DNA of 64,000 nt from Viscum album. Its lineage: Eukaryota; Streptophyta; Magnoliopsida; Santalales; Viscaceae. The DNA lies in NCBI GenBank assembly GCA_963277665.1, contig OY728163.1, positions 1,904,274,644 through 1,904,338,643 of the forward strand, given 5' to 3'. Positions 12,625-23,545 of the stretch are shown here, one piece after another. The notes under the pieces were generated by a model. The model saw only the letters and a program-made list of their open reading frames with translations, ran no database searches and was not told the origin of the DNA. A program made the position numbers and the translations under genes. The number at the start of each line of letters is the position of its first letter. The stretch's first letter is position 1.

Positions 12625-14230
12625 TGTAACGCCCTGACCCCAGTTACCCAGAGTCGTTGCATTATTACATAATATTGGCATGATCACAAAAGATCAAGTC
12701 TCAAAAGACCGATTAGTTTAGTAGCCTTAGAAACACTAGATATATTTATAAGTCTTACATTACATCATAAAGTGAAAAAACTACAACAACAACTTGCCTT
12801 CATATCCCCTCATACTATCCTTGCAGGTCATTCATAAAATACTTCTTCACATCCTGGGAAAAAATAAAACATTGAAAGGGGTGAGCTTAGATGCTTAGTA
12901 AGGATAACAATATAGCAGAAACATTCATAAATAAACATAAAAATTTAAGGCAAAGTATAACTAAAACAAAATCCTTTTAAACTTGAACTTCAGCATAATA
13001 TGGAAAAAATAAATTGAAATAATTCCATTTACTTATTCACATGGATATTCTACTATTCAAATAATCACATGCAATATCAATAACCACTTTCATAATGATG
13101 GAATGCATAATTCCAGACTATCATAACCACATAGTCAAGGACTTGTGACAAGACTACAAATAAGATTTTGTCAAGGCCTTGTGCCAAGACACTAGTTTGT
13201 CTCATGAGACCTACCGATGCATCGAGGATCTATAGAGGGCTTCACTCGTCACTTATTAAGTCCAATGAATTCCTCATATGAATAGGTTTAAACATAACAT
13301 AAACATTCATATTAAAACTAGCATACGAAATTTCAATACTTTCTCCAGAAACCAGGAATGGTATAAAAATAACACATCCATAGTCAAACATATCACAAAA
13401 CATTCAATACAATATGGTAGTTTTGTATCATAATAAATCAACTTCAAATAAGCTTAAAATCTATCAAAGGATGTTGACATAGATGAAAACAAAACTATTT
13501 GAGAGAAATATCTCTTTTTTTAAATCATTTAAAAGTAACATAATTATAAAATGAAACATTTACTTTGAAAATATTCTTATAATCTTTTAAGGGAAGATTT
13601 GATTATTTTATAATGGCGGAAAATATCCGCACCTGCTGTATAAGTTAAAAAGACATTCTTACCTTAATTTTTTCGAAAGGGTTAAAAAGGACCTTGTTTG
13701 GAAAACGACGGAAAGATTCCTTTATAAAAATCTTATAAAAAGTCAAACAAGGGTATAAACAACTTTAACCCATAGTATATAAAATATTAAGAATTATTTG
13801 AAATACATTTTTAAGAAACATGGATGTGGATGATAAAGAGGCCTCAGTAGATAATTACGTATAAACAACCTCGGATAATGAAGAGATTGTGAAATAAACC
13901 CTTACCTTGACTTTTCCTTGGTCGAGGGTAGGTTAAACTCATTTATAATATTTAAATAATTGTTATTAAATTATACAATAATCATATACAAAAATATGAT
14001 ATCATTTATGATCTTTTAATGTTTCTTTGTTAATAATATTTTAGTATTATCGTCGTTTCAGGTGTTCACTTACTCGTTTTCTTTTATATGTTTGGTTACA
14101 TAAGTCGTGTTTTTTATCCATAGGTTGTATATTATTATTATCCATAATGATATCAAGTCTTTAAACATTAATTTTAATCATCAAATGAGAATTATTCTTG
14201 AATGGATACGATGGGGAATTAATCTCATCA

Positions 14231-14268
14231 CGTTCGTGGAGACGGTAGTCCGTACGTACGCACGAGCG
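14231..14268 (-). repeat. Structured CpG-rich module 1, left LTR
   Basis: Outer arms cgttcgtg (14231-14238) and cacgagcg (14261-14268) pair over 8 bp with one G-T. Inside, acgg (14242-14245) pairs with ccgt (14250-14253) around a tagt loop. The remaining bases form the 10-nt palindrome cgtacgtacg (14251-14260). About 100 bp from here leftwards in transcription order is identical in both LTRs although the flanks differ. Confidence 0.7.
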
Positions 14269-14415
14269 ACAATATCATTCTTTTGATATTAAAATCATAT
14301 ATAATTGGATGGTATATCATATATAAAGAATAATTATAATGTCATATTTATTATTTAATTAAATTATACATCATTATCATACCCATCCAAATAATAATGT
14401 TTTGAATAACAATTA

Positions 14416-14460
14416 CACCACGACGTGGAGGCGGTAAGCCGTACGTACGCACGTATGGTG
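14416..14460 (-). repeat. Structured CpG-rich module 2, left LTR
   Basis: Arms cacca plus acgtg (14416-14427) pair with cacgt plus tggtg (14450-14460) across a small bulge. Inside, cgg-taag-ccg forms a small hairpin beside another copy of the palindrome cgtacgtacg. It shares ggcggtaagccgtacgtacg-like text with module 1, but the outer arms differ in sequence while still pairing. Confidence 0.7.
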
Positions 14461-14797
14461 ACATGTCATTCAAAGGATGGATAGAATACTGAATATGGTT
14501 GTACCATATTTATAATTAAATAATAGTATATAGAAGGTACTGTATTTATTATTTTAGAATTGAAATAACAAAGAAAGAAGAAGTGGAAGAAGAAAGGAAC
14601 TTGAAAGATGGTGGTGAAATCATTGCCTCTTCTTCGGGTTCTTCCTTTTGATTTGATCAAAAGGGCTCCTTAGGTTGGCTTCCTGATCAAAATAAGGCCT
14701 ATAGGTTGAAGGGAGGATAGTTGAGAGATTATTTGGGTAGGTTTTGGCCGATCCAAAAGGCTTTGAAAGTGTGAATTAGAGAGAAGGGGGAGTGCCC

Positions 14798-14806
14798 TTT
14801 TATAAG
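14798..14806 (-). promoter_or_regulatory. TATA box in gypsy-1 left LTR
   Basis: The minus strand reads CTCTTATAAAAGGGC here. The same box is kept in the right LTR at about 23537-23545 (cccttttataag on the plus strand). Transcription would start near 14775 and 23510 and run towards lower coordinates. Confidence 0.65.
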
Positions 14807-16346
14807 AGTGGTGAGGGGCACCTTAGGAAAAACATAAAATATTATTTTATAATAAATTCGTATTTGGTTTATAATGGATCTAAAGTGACTTATTTATGGT
14901 ATAAGGTGGGTATGGGTCTAAATCCGTTCAACCAATAGATTTTAGACAGGTTTGGGTCACTATATTAACCTTATCATTTATATTTAACTCTTAGTTAAAT
15001 AGTTTGACATTTACCATGTCTCTTTGTATTTTTATATTATATGGTTACAAAACTTACTATAACAAGCCAAGAGAACCCCAAGTGGTTAATTAATGATAAA
15101 CCTATCATTATATAAGTCTCTTGGCCGAACATTATATTTTTAAAAATTGAATATCAATTAATAATATAATATTTGTTTTAAAAACTCTTTTATGTCAATT
15201 TTGACACTATTTGGTATTTTGTTTTTTCTAAATTCATAAAAAAATTATTACTTATAAACTAATTAATTTAATCAACCCTAAAATGTCATATTAACCTATA
15301 AAGTTATTTTAATTCATAAAAAGTCTCAAATTACATTTATTTTGATGTTTATAATATCAATTATTTTAATATTTCATTAATTAGGTAATTACTGCATCAC
15401 CATTGTGTCATAAATAAATTAAATTATTTAATGTCTAAAAACTTAAAATAAAATATAATTATGTAGTAAATATTTTTATATTTCTAATGAATATTTATAA
15501 TCTAATTTATCTTATGTATAACCCTATATTAAATTTTTTTAGTTATTTAACTTTGGTTTTATCTCTTTTAACTCTTCTTTGAATTAAATAATAATAAATG
15601 TCCAAATCTAATCCAATTGGACCAAAGAGGTTCATATTTCATTCCTAAGTTTGTTTTTGGTAGAATTATACTTATCCAATAGAATTTGGACATGTGTTAG
15701 GGTAATAATAATATCATTTTTACCCTTAATTACCCTATTTACTTTTAACCGTGGTAAATAAAAGTAAAAAGTTATTATTCACCAAAAATTATTTTTATCT
15801 TATTGAAGCACATTTTACTCCTTTATATTAACCATGTCTCTCGGATTTTCTAAATTTCACTCACAGAAGCGATAAAATTAAGTTTTATGTGAATTTGCAA
15901 ATTCTCCTAGGAGATGGGTAAAAGACTGAAAAGTTCAATAAAATATTTATATATATATAATTATTATAAACTAACTCCAATGGATTAAATTGAACTTATA
16001 TAGGTATTATGTATCTATTTTGACCTAAAATAAATTTAAATAAAATAAATAATTATTTAAATAAAAATTTGGTTTTAAACTATACTCAGTGTTTTTCACT
16101 ATTTATCAAAAATTGAAAGTTTTCAGAAAAATACCAAAAATTCACCCTAAGATAATTTAGATATTCCGAATACAAAAATTAATTCCATTTTGAAAGATAA
16201 TATTTATAAAATTTTAAAAATTGGGTATTACTATTCATAATAGCTACTTTGATTGGTCGCGGTGTGTTAGAATCTCGAAGTTGCGTGCAATGTAAGCTAT
16301 TGCATTATTCAAAGGGAAATGTACCGTAGAATCTTGGGGTGTTACA

Positions 16347-16365
16347 TTCTCCCCTCCTTCAAATA
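16347..16365 (-). other. gypsy-1 polypurine tract
   Basis: On the minus strand the sequence next to the 3' LTR is GAAGGAGGGGAGAA, a polypurine tract used to prime plus-strand synthesis in reverse transcription. Confidence 0.85.
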
Positions 16366-16394
16366 ATTTCATCCTCAAAATTTCTAGAATATTA

Positions 16395-16560
16395 CTACAT
16401 AAAAAGACTCAGGTGGTTCTTCATCATTAGTTCCTCGGGTTCCCACGTTGCCTCTTCCATCTTATGGTTTCTCCATAAAACTTTTACCAGACGAGTCGTC
16501 CGATTTCTCAGCACTTGTTCTCTCGTATCAAGAATCCTGAAGGGATCTTCATAATAAGAC
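16395..16560 (-). pseudogene. gypsy-1 chromodomain at the end of integrase
   Basis: The minus strand reads ILDTREQVLRNRTTRL, then VKVLWRNHKMEEATWEPEE, and ends at a stop near 16395, about 50 bases before the LTR. The pattern VLWRNHKMEEATWEPE is the hallmark of the C-terminal chromodomain of plant chromoviruses, thought to guide integration to heterochromatin. The reading frame across this short domain is open, so it is among the better kept parts of the element. Confidence 0.85.
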
Positions 16561-17435
16561 AGATTGGGTTCCAATTATAATTCATCATAGGTGAGTATAT
16601 GTGTTGGGTCAGGCATGTATTTTCTCAACAGTGATACGTTGAACACATCATGAACTTTGGAGAGATTTGGCGGCATTGCCAAATGATAAGCTATAGCCCC
16701 AATTCGTTCTAGAATTTATAAAGGTACTATGTACCTAGGACTCAATTTACCTTTCTTACCGAAATGTATAACTCCCTTCCATGGTGATACCTTCAAGAAA
16801 ACATGATCTCCTACCTGAAATTCCAAATCCTTACTTAGGTTATCGACATAGCTCTTCTACCTACTTTGAGATGCTTTGATGTGGTTTTGGATTACCTTCA
16901 CCTTTTCCATCGTTTCCTCCACCAATTATGGGCCTACGAGTTTTCTTTCCCCAACATCATCCCAACAGGTTAGTGTGAGACATATCTTTCTGTATAACGC
17001 TTCATATGGTGTCATCCGAATACTTGAATGGAAGCTATTGTTATAGGAAAATTCCACCAGAGGTAAATATTGATCCCACATACCCTAAAAGTCAAGTGAG
17101 AAAGATCTCAACATGTCTTCTAAGGTTTGAATAGTCTGTTCTGGTTGTCCATCAGTTTGGGGGTGGTAGGTAGTGCTCAAACGAAGTTCAATATCTAGGG
17201 CGTTCTGAAGACTTTTCTAGAATCTTAATGTAAAATGGGGATCACGATCAGAAACAATCGATAGGGGTACTCCATGAAGTCTCACAACTTCATTAATATA
17301 TAGTCTTGCTAGACATTCAAGTGGTAGATCTTCTCTTATAGCAAGAAAATGTGCTGACTTGGTAAGATGATCAACAATTATCCATATTACATCGTTCCTT
17401 CTAGGAGTCTTTGGTAGCCCCATGACAAAGTCCAT
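16561..17435 (-). pseudogene. gypsy-1 integrase catalytic core and C-terminal part
   Basis: An open stretch at 17217-17435 reads [18 protein letters not shown], then [14 protein letters not shown] and VSDRDPHF, giving the first two catalytic Asp of the DDE triad. Downstream the frame breaks; the region with the third acid (the usual TDGQSERTIQTLED part) is readable only with shifts near 17100-17180. Further on GKKGKLSPRYI-like and VHDVFNVSLLRKYMPDP are seen at about 16610-16740. Integrase inserts the cDNA into the genome; this copy is inactive because of stops and frameshifts. Confidence 0.85.
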
Positions 17436-17474
17436 CGTAATATTATCCCATTTCCACTCAGGTATGGGAAGAGG

Positions 17475-17972
17475 TTACATGACACCTCCAGGCTGTTGTC
17501 TTCCAGCTTTCACTTGTTGACAAACCATACATCTTGACACAAAATCAGCAATCTCCCTCTTCATGTTGTCCCACCAAAAATGTTCCTTCAAATCTCTATA
17601 CATTTTGGTGCTCCCATGGTGTGTAGAGAAATTGGAACTATGAGAATCATCCAACAATTCCCTTTTTAGATCAGGTATATCGGGAACACAAAATCTCTTC
17701 CCAAATTTTAAAATTCCATCTTCATACACAAAGTCACTCAATCTCCCATCATTCACAGCTTTAATCTTCTTTTGAAATTCTTCATCATCGGTCTGAGAAC
17801 TCTTTATCCTTTCTACTAAATATGGTTTGGCAACCATTTGAAAAAGTATCGATGTTTCACCTTCCATGGTTATTTCCATATCCATATTCACTAGATAAAT
17901 GAAAATTGGATCCCTTTCAACTCTCATATTGTTCAAAACTCCATGATCCTTTCTTCTCAAAGCACCTGCCAC
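17475..17972 (-). pseudogene. gypsy-1 integrase zinc-binding domain and RNase H tail
   Basis: An open reading frame of 165 residues begins GALRRKDHG, the end of RNase H, and goes on to HSSNFSTHHG and CMVCQQVKAG. These are the His and Cys pairs of the HHCC zinc finger at the integrase N-terminus, with the usual TKMYRDLKEHFWWDNMK between them. All four metal ligands are present. A stop and frame change separate it from the catalytic core. Confidence 0.85.
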
Positions 17973-18509
17973 CTTATTTGCCTTCCCCGGGTGGTAGTGT
18001 ATAGTGAAATCATAATCCTTGAGTAGTTCAAGTCATCGCCTTTGCCTCATATTGAGTTCTTTCTGTGAGAATATATACTTAAAACTATTGTGATCGGTAT
18101 ATATCTCACATTTTTCACCATAGAGATAATGTCTCCATATCTTCAAATTAAAGATTACAGCAGCTAAATCAAGATCATGATTAGGATAGTTTTGCTCATG
18201 AATTTTTAGCTGTCATGATGCATAGGAAATAACCCTATCATTCTGTATAAGGACACAGCCAAGTACTTTCTTTGAAGCATCACTATAAATAACAAACCCA
18301 TCATTCCCCGATGGTAGAGTCAATATAGGAGCATTGACTAATCTTCTCTTAAGTTCTTCAAAACATTCTTCACATACTTTTGTCCAAATAAATTTAACCC
18401 CTTTACGTGTGAGCTTCATTAATGGGTTAGCCAATCGGGCAAAGTTCTGGATGAAACGTCGATAATAACCTGCTAAACCAATAAAACTGTGTACCTCGGT
18501 TATACTCAT
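17973..18509 (-). pseudogene. gypsy-1 RNase H domain
   Basis: An open stretch (18213-18509) starts [20 protein letters not shown], the RT connection region, and contains [17 protein letters not shown] with the first catalytic Asp of Ty3/gypsy RNase H. A stop follows ISYAS; beyond it [17 protein letters not shown] and [17 protein letters not shown] (with the D of TDH) are readable to about 18030. RNase H removes RNA from the RNA-DNA hybrid. Confidence 0.85.
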
Positions 18510-19190
18510 TGGTGCTGGCCATTCTTGGATTTCTCTTGTCTTAGAAGGATCAACAGAGATTCCATCCTTAGAGTGAATATGTCCAAGAAAAAAATCTCTT
18601 GAAGCCAGAATTCACACTTGCTAAACTTCCCATATAATTCATGCCTTCTCAGAGTCTTCGGGATAATGCGCAAGTGATTTTCATGATCTTCACAGCTTTT
18701 GTAGTATACCAAGATATCATCAATAAATACCACTATAAAATCATTGAGATATTCATTGAAAACTCTATTAATTAGATCCATGAATACAGAGGGTGAATTA
18801 GTCAATCCAAAAGGAATTACTGTAAACTTATAATGCTCGTACCTAGTTTGAAATGTTGTCTTCGGAATTTCATCCATCTTTACACACAACTAATGATATC
18901 CAGATCGAAGGTAAATCTTTGAAAAATATCGAGCTCTATGAAGTTGATCGAATAAATCATCAATGTGAGGTAGGGGATACTTGTTCTTTACTATTATAGC
19001 ACTGATCTACCTGTAGTTGATACATAACCTCATAGATCCATCTTTCTTCTTAACAAAAAAGACAGGTTCTCCCCATAGAGAAACAATAGGGGGAATAAAT
19101 CCCTTATTACTCAATTCCTATAGTTGTTTCTTTAGTTACACTAATTCAACAGTGGCCATTCTATAAGGGTTCTTCGATATAGGCCTTGAT
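18506..19190 (-). pseudogene. gypsy-1 reverse transcriptase
   Basis: Minus-strand translation gives [19 protein letters not shown] near 19050, then SGYHQL, and an open stretch (18506-18889) with YKFTVIPFGLTNSPSVFMDL and VVFIDDILVY. FIDD is the catalytic box of plant Ty3/gypsy RTs, and PFGLTNAPSVF is the conserved block before it. A stop replaces a residue just before CVKMDE, and one further frameshift lies near 18590. The catalytic Asp pair is intact but the frame is not. Confidence 0.9.
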
Positions 19191-19222
19191 CCAGGAATTA
19201 AATCAATGGAAAACTCAATTTC

Positions 19223-19507
19223 TCATTCTGGAGGATGTCCAGGTAAATCTTCTGGAAACACATCAACATATTCTCTCACAATAGAAACATACTCTATTTG
19301 AACATTCTCTCCCTCTCCCACAGTTATTTCATTCTCTTCCTCCACAATAATTGAATTTAGTTGAGCTACTAGGGGTGGATCTAGATAAGAATCAGGTGGT
19401 GATGATTCTACTCTAAAGATAAGGTGTTCCTTATCATCATCATAAAAAATCATAACCTCCTTATTCTTACAATAAATCTTCACATCATGGTTTGAAAGCC
19501 AATCCAT
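19223..19507 (-). pseudogene. gypsy-1 protease-RT linker
   Basis: Open stretch that begins MDWLSNHDVKIYCKNKEV and ends YVDVFPEDLPGHPPE. MDWL and VFPEDLPGLPP flank the protease-to-RT junction in plant gypsy polyproteins. No catalytic residues are expected here. Confidence 0.8.
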
Positions 19508-19660
19508 ACTGAGGATTATATCAAATTAAATCATGGGTATGACAATGAGATCAGCAGATAAAGAACATTTATGTGCTCTAATGGGGACTGATTCACAAAA
19601 CTTTGTTGTAATGATACTTCCCTTATGAGTTTTGACTGACAACTCCTTTTTTAAATAAAA

Positions 19661-19999
19661 TTAGAAATATATAATTTTCTTAGAAAACTTGGAAGATATG
19701 AAAAAATGCGATGATCCAGAATCAAATAAATAATTGGCTAAACTTGAGGAAACCATTAAATTACCTATCACCACGTCTTTCGGAGCTTCTACCTCAGCAG
19801 TAGTGATAGAAAAAGCTTGGCCTTGATCCCTTGGCATTTTATGAGGTATGTTCCCCTGACGATTAGTAAATTCATTTGAATAATGTCCCATCTCCCTACA
19901 ATTATAGCATTGAACATCGGTAGATTCTTTCTTCCCCTTATAATCACGAGCTTGGTGGCCTTTTTCACCACACTTGTAACAGACTCTCATTCCATTCAA
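19661..19999 (-). pseudogene. gypsy-1 zinc knuckles and aspartic protease
   Basis: The 112-residue stretch begins with two CCHC knuckles, CYKCGEKGHQARDY and CYNCREMGHYSNEF. In both, the fourth Cys is replaced (Tyr and Phe), each explained by a single base change. The knuckles belong to the nucleocapsid part of Gag. About 60 residues further comes LFDSGSSHFFISS, the DSG active site of the aspartic protease that cuts the polyprotein. The stretch ends at a stop after KKIIYF. Confidence 0.88.
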
Positions 20000-20009
20000 G
20001 CAAGTACCA

Positions 20010-20855
20010 GGGTGTTTCTTCCCACATTTCTATAGGAAGGATATTCAAATTTTCCCTTCTTCTCCTTATTTCCATTTCTAGAGTGATCAATAAATCTTTT
20101 CTTCTATTGCTTTTCTTTAAAGTCATAAGACTTAGAGAATTCTGTTTCTGTCTTGATAGCACATGAGACAATATCTTCATACAAAGAGAAGGATTGTGAG
20201 ACTAATGCTCTATGGAGAAATGGTTTTAACCCATCAAAGAAATTATCAATCTTAATTATTTGGTTACGTATATAATCTGCCGCATACCTCGCTAACCTTG
20301 TAAAGTTAGCCTCATACTTTGCGACATTCTCATCCTCCTTTTGCCTCAGACTCAGAAATTGCTTTTCCATATCTGCTCGATGGTCACAAGGAAATTATTT
20401 TTCTATGAAAATCTCTTTAAAATCCCCCATTCCATATTTTATACTTCATAATCTTCCTTCATGTTTTGAATCAATGACCACCATTGATCAGCATCTCCAT
20501 TGAGGCGTTAAACTGTCATGACAACTTTTTCCCTTTCACTAGTCCCCAAGGCGTGGAATATTTTCTATAAGGAATTTATCCATTTATCAGCTACTAATGG
20601 ATTTTTAATCCCATTTAATGTTGGTGGTTGTTTCCTAATGAAGTGATCTAACATTGATCCTCCATGCTGTGGATCAGGGTGCTCCATACGGGTAAGGTTA
20701 TTATTCATAACCTGAGTGAGTTGTCTCAGTATGGTGATAAGCTGATCAGCACCAATTGTATCACCAGCTCCACTATAATTATCTTGAGCAGAAGGGAAAT
20801 CCCTAAATGGAGTGCGCGCATTGATACGGTTTCCATTCCTTCCACTAGGCACCAT
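20010..20855 (-). pseudogene. gypsy-1 gag (capsid part)
   Basis: Three broken open stretches (20855-20565, 20370-20104, 20180-19965) cover the capsid. The likely start is MVPSGRNGNRINART at 20855. FIRKQPPTLNGIKNPLVADKWI, the usual PPTFxGxxxPxxAxxW block of chromovirus Gag, and FLSLRQKEDENVAKYEANFTRL, matching the FxxLxQGxxSVxEYExxFxxL block, are both visible in shorter pieces. Frameshifts near 20560 and 20380 break it. Gag forms the particle that packages the RNA. Confidence 0.85.
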
Positions 20856-21342
20856 TTCTAAACAATGGCATAAATTAGATCAGTTTATGAATCGAAATAC
20901 ATAATTTCAAACTTGTAAAACACTTAACATAAATTGAACATTTTATGGATATAATCCATAATCATAAAAATGTTTTCTTTGAGGAATTATATACTCATAA
21001 ACCATTCATAATGGTTTGTAAAGAAAATGAGAATTATCCTAAGCATATCCCCCGGGAGTGTCGTAACCAAGAGTGCATCAAGGCCCATTGTCGTGCACCA
21101 GTTCCAATTCGAGTCTAGCTTAAAGCGGTGTTTTCGGGTTTTACCCCTAGGTACATCTGTGCCAGAGCTATATCTACCTGCTTGTATCCAAACAGGGATG
21201 TATTTCTTGGAAAACTAACAAAATCTCTACAATACCAAAATTCTAGGAAGTTCTTCTATAGTAATCCTCAAAGTCTATCTTAGGGCTATGTGCTCTAATC
21301 AAAGTTTATCTAAATCTAGCTTCCAAGGTTTGTAATAAACTT
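20856..21342 (-). other. gypsy-1 untranslated leader
   Basis: About 490 bases between the PBS and the Gag start. No convincing reading frame on either strand, and no structured module like those in the LTR was noticed. Confidence 0.6.
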
Positions 21343-21354
21343 CCTCTGATACCA
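21343..21354 (-). other. gypsy-1 primer binding site (initiator Met tRNA type)
   Basis: On the minus strand this is TGGTATCAGAGG, two bases from the 5' LTR. TGGTATCAGAGC is the complement of the 3' end of plant tRNA-iMet, the common primer of these elements. Confidence 0.9.
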
Positions 21355-22967
21355 ACTATAACTCCCCAAAGCCAGTTACCCAGAGTCGGTGATTTATTAC
21401 ATAATATTGGCATGATCACAAAAGATCAAGTCTCTAAAGACAGATTAGTTTAGTAGCCTTGGAAACACTAGATATATTCATAAGTCTTATATTACATCAT
21501 AAAGTAAAAAAAAACTACAACAACATATTGTATTCAAATCCCATCATACTATCCCTGCAGGTCATTCATAAAATACTTCTTCATGTCCTGGGAAAAAATA
21601 AAACGTTGAAAGGGGTGAGATCAGATGCTCAATAAGGATAACAATATAGCAAAAACTTTCATAAATAAACATAAATATTTAAGGAAATGTATAACTAAAA
21701 CAAAAGCCTTTTAAACTTGAACTTCAGCATAATATGGAAAAAATAAATTGAAATAATTCCATTTAATTATTAACATTGATATTATACTAGTCAAATAATC
21801 ACATGCAATATCAATAACCACTTTCATAATGATGGAATGCATAATTCCAGACTATCATAACCACATAGTCAAGGCCTTGTGCCAAGACTACAAATAAGAT
21901 TTTGTCAAGGCCTTGTGCCAAGACACTAGTTTGTCTCATTAGACCTACCAATGCATCGAGGAGCTATAGCGAGCTCCACCCGTCACTTATTAAGTCCAAT
22001 GCATTCCTCATATGAACAGGTTTAAACATAACATAAACATTTGTATTAAAACTAGCCTACGAAATTTAAATACTTTCTCCATAAACCATGAATGGTATAA
22101 AAATAACACATCCATATTCAAACATATCATAGAACCTTCAATACAATATGGAAGTTTTTTATCATAATAAATCAACTTCAAATAAGCTTAAAATACATCA
22201 AAGTATGTTGACATAGATGAAAACAAAACTATTTGAGAGAAATATCTCTCTTTTTTAAATCATTTAAAAGTAAAATAATTATAAAACGAAACATTTACTT
22301 TAAAAATATTTTTATTAGATTGTAAGGGAAGATTCGATGATTTTATAATGGCAGAAAATAGCCGCACCCACCGTATAAGTTAAAAAAGACATTCTTACCT
22401 TAATTTTGTCGAAAAGGTTAAAAAGGACCTTGTTTGGAAAACGACGGAAAGATTCCTTTATAAAAATATTATAAAAAGTAAAACAAGAGTATAAATGACT
22501 TTAAACCATATTCTATAAAATATTAAGAATTATTTGAAATAAATTTTTAAGAAACATGGATGTGGATGATAAAGAGGTCTTAGTAGATAATTACGTATAA
22601 GCAACCTCGGATAATGAAGAGATTGTGAAATAAACCCTTACCTTGTACTTTTACTTGGTCGAGGGTAGGTTAAACTCTTTTATAGCAGTTAAATCATTGT
22701 TACTAAATTATACAAGAATCATATAAATAAATATTATACCGTATATGATCTTTTAATATTGCTTTGTTAATAATATTTTAGTATTATCATCGTTTCGGGT
22801 GTTCACTTACTCATTTTCTTTTATATGTTTTGTTACATAAGTTGTGTTTGTTATCCATAGGTTTTATATTATTCATATACATAATTATATCAAGTCCTCA
22901 AAAATTAATTTTAATCATCAAATTACAATTAGTCTAGAATGGATATGATGGGGAATGAATCTCATCA

Positions 22968-23005
22968 CGTTCGTGGAGACGGTAGTCCGTACGTACGCAC
23001 GAGCG
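22968..23005 (-). repeat. Structured CpG-rich module 1, right LTR
   Basis: Identical to the left-LTR module, including both stems and the cgtacgtacg palindrome. Confidence 0.7.
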
Positions 23006-23152
23006 ACAATATCATTCTTTTGATATTAAAATCATATATAATTGGATGGTATATCATATATACAGAATCATTATAATGTTATATTTATCATTTAATTAAA
23101 TTAAACATCATTATCATACCCATCCAAATAATAATGTTTTGAATAACAATTA

Positions 23153-23199
23153 CACCACGACGTGGAGGCGGTAAGTCGTACGTACGCACGTATGGTGAC
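23153..23199 (-). repeat. Structured CpG-rich module 2, right LTR
   Basis: Same fold as the left-LTR copy with one change in the inner stem (ccg to tcg, a CpG-type transition). Confidence 0.65.
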
Positions 23200-23536
23200 A
23201 TGTCATTCAAAGGATGGATAGAATACTGAATATGGTTGTACAATATTTATAATGAAATCATAGTATATAGAAGGTGCTAGAGTTATTATTTTAGAATTGA
23301 AATAACAAATAAAGAAGAAGTGGAAGAAGAAAGGAACTTGAAAGATGGTGGTGAAATCATTGCCTCTTCTTCGGGTTCTTCCTTTTGATTTGATCAAAAG
23401 GGCTCCTTAGGTTGGCTTCCTGATCAAAATAAGGCCTCTAGGTTTAAGGTAGGATAGTTGAGAGATTATTTGTGCAGGTTTTGGCTGATCCAAAAGGCTT
23501 TGAAGGTGTGAATTAGAGAGAAGGGGGAGTGCCCTT

Positions 23537-23545
23537 TTATAAGAG
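23537..23545 (-). promoter_or_regulatory. TATA box in gypsy-1 right LTR (element promoter)
   Basis: Same CTTATAAAAGGGC on the minus strand as in the left LTR. As the 5' LTR copy, this one would drive the element's genomic RNA. Confidence 0.65.

Larger units (their letters stand above)
12625..16346 (-). mobile_element. gypsy-1 left LTR (3' LTR), 3722 bp
   Basis: Starts tgtaacgccc and ends ggggtgttaca, so its minus strand runs TGTAACACCC to GGGCGTTACA. A minus-strand TATA box lies at 14798-14806, which puts about 1.5 kb of U3 to its right and about 2.15 kb of transcribed R/U5 to its left. It contains two structured CpG-rich modules (14231-14268, 14416-14460) and two splice-donor-like sites (13657-13665, 13899-13908). 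Confidence 0.93.

Noticed and set aside
16339..16554. 71-codon plus-strand frame
   Set aside because: Antisense shadow of the gypsy-1 chromodomain.
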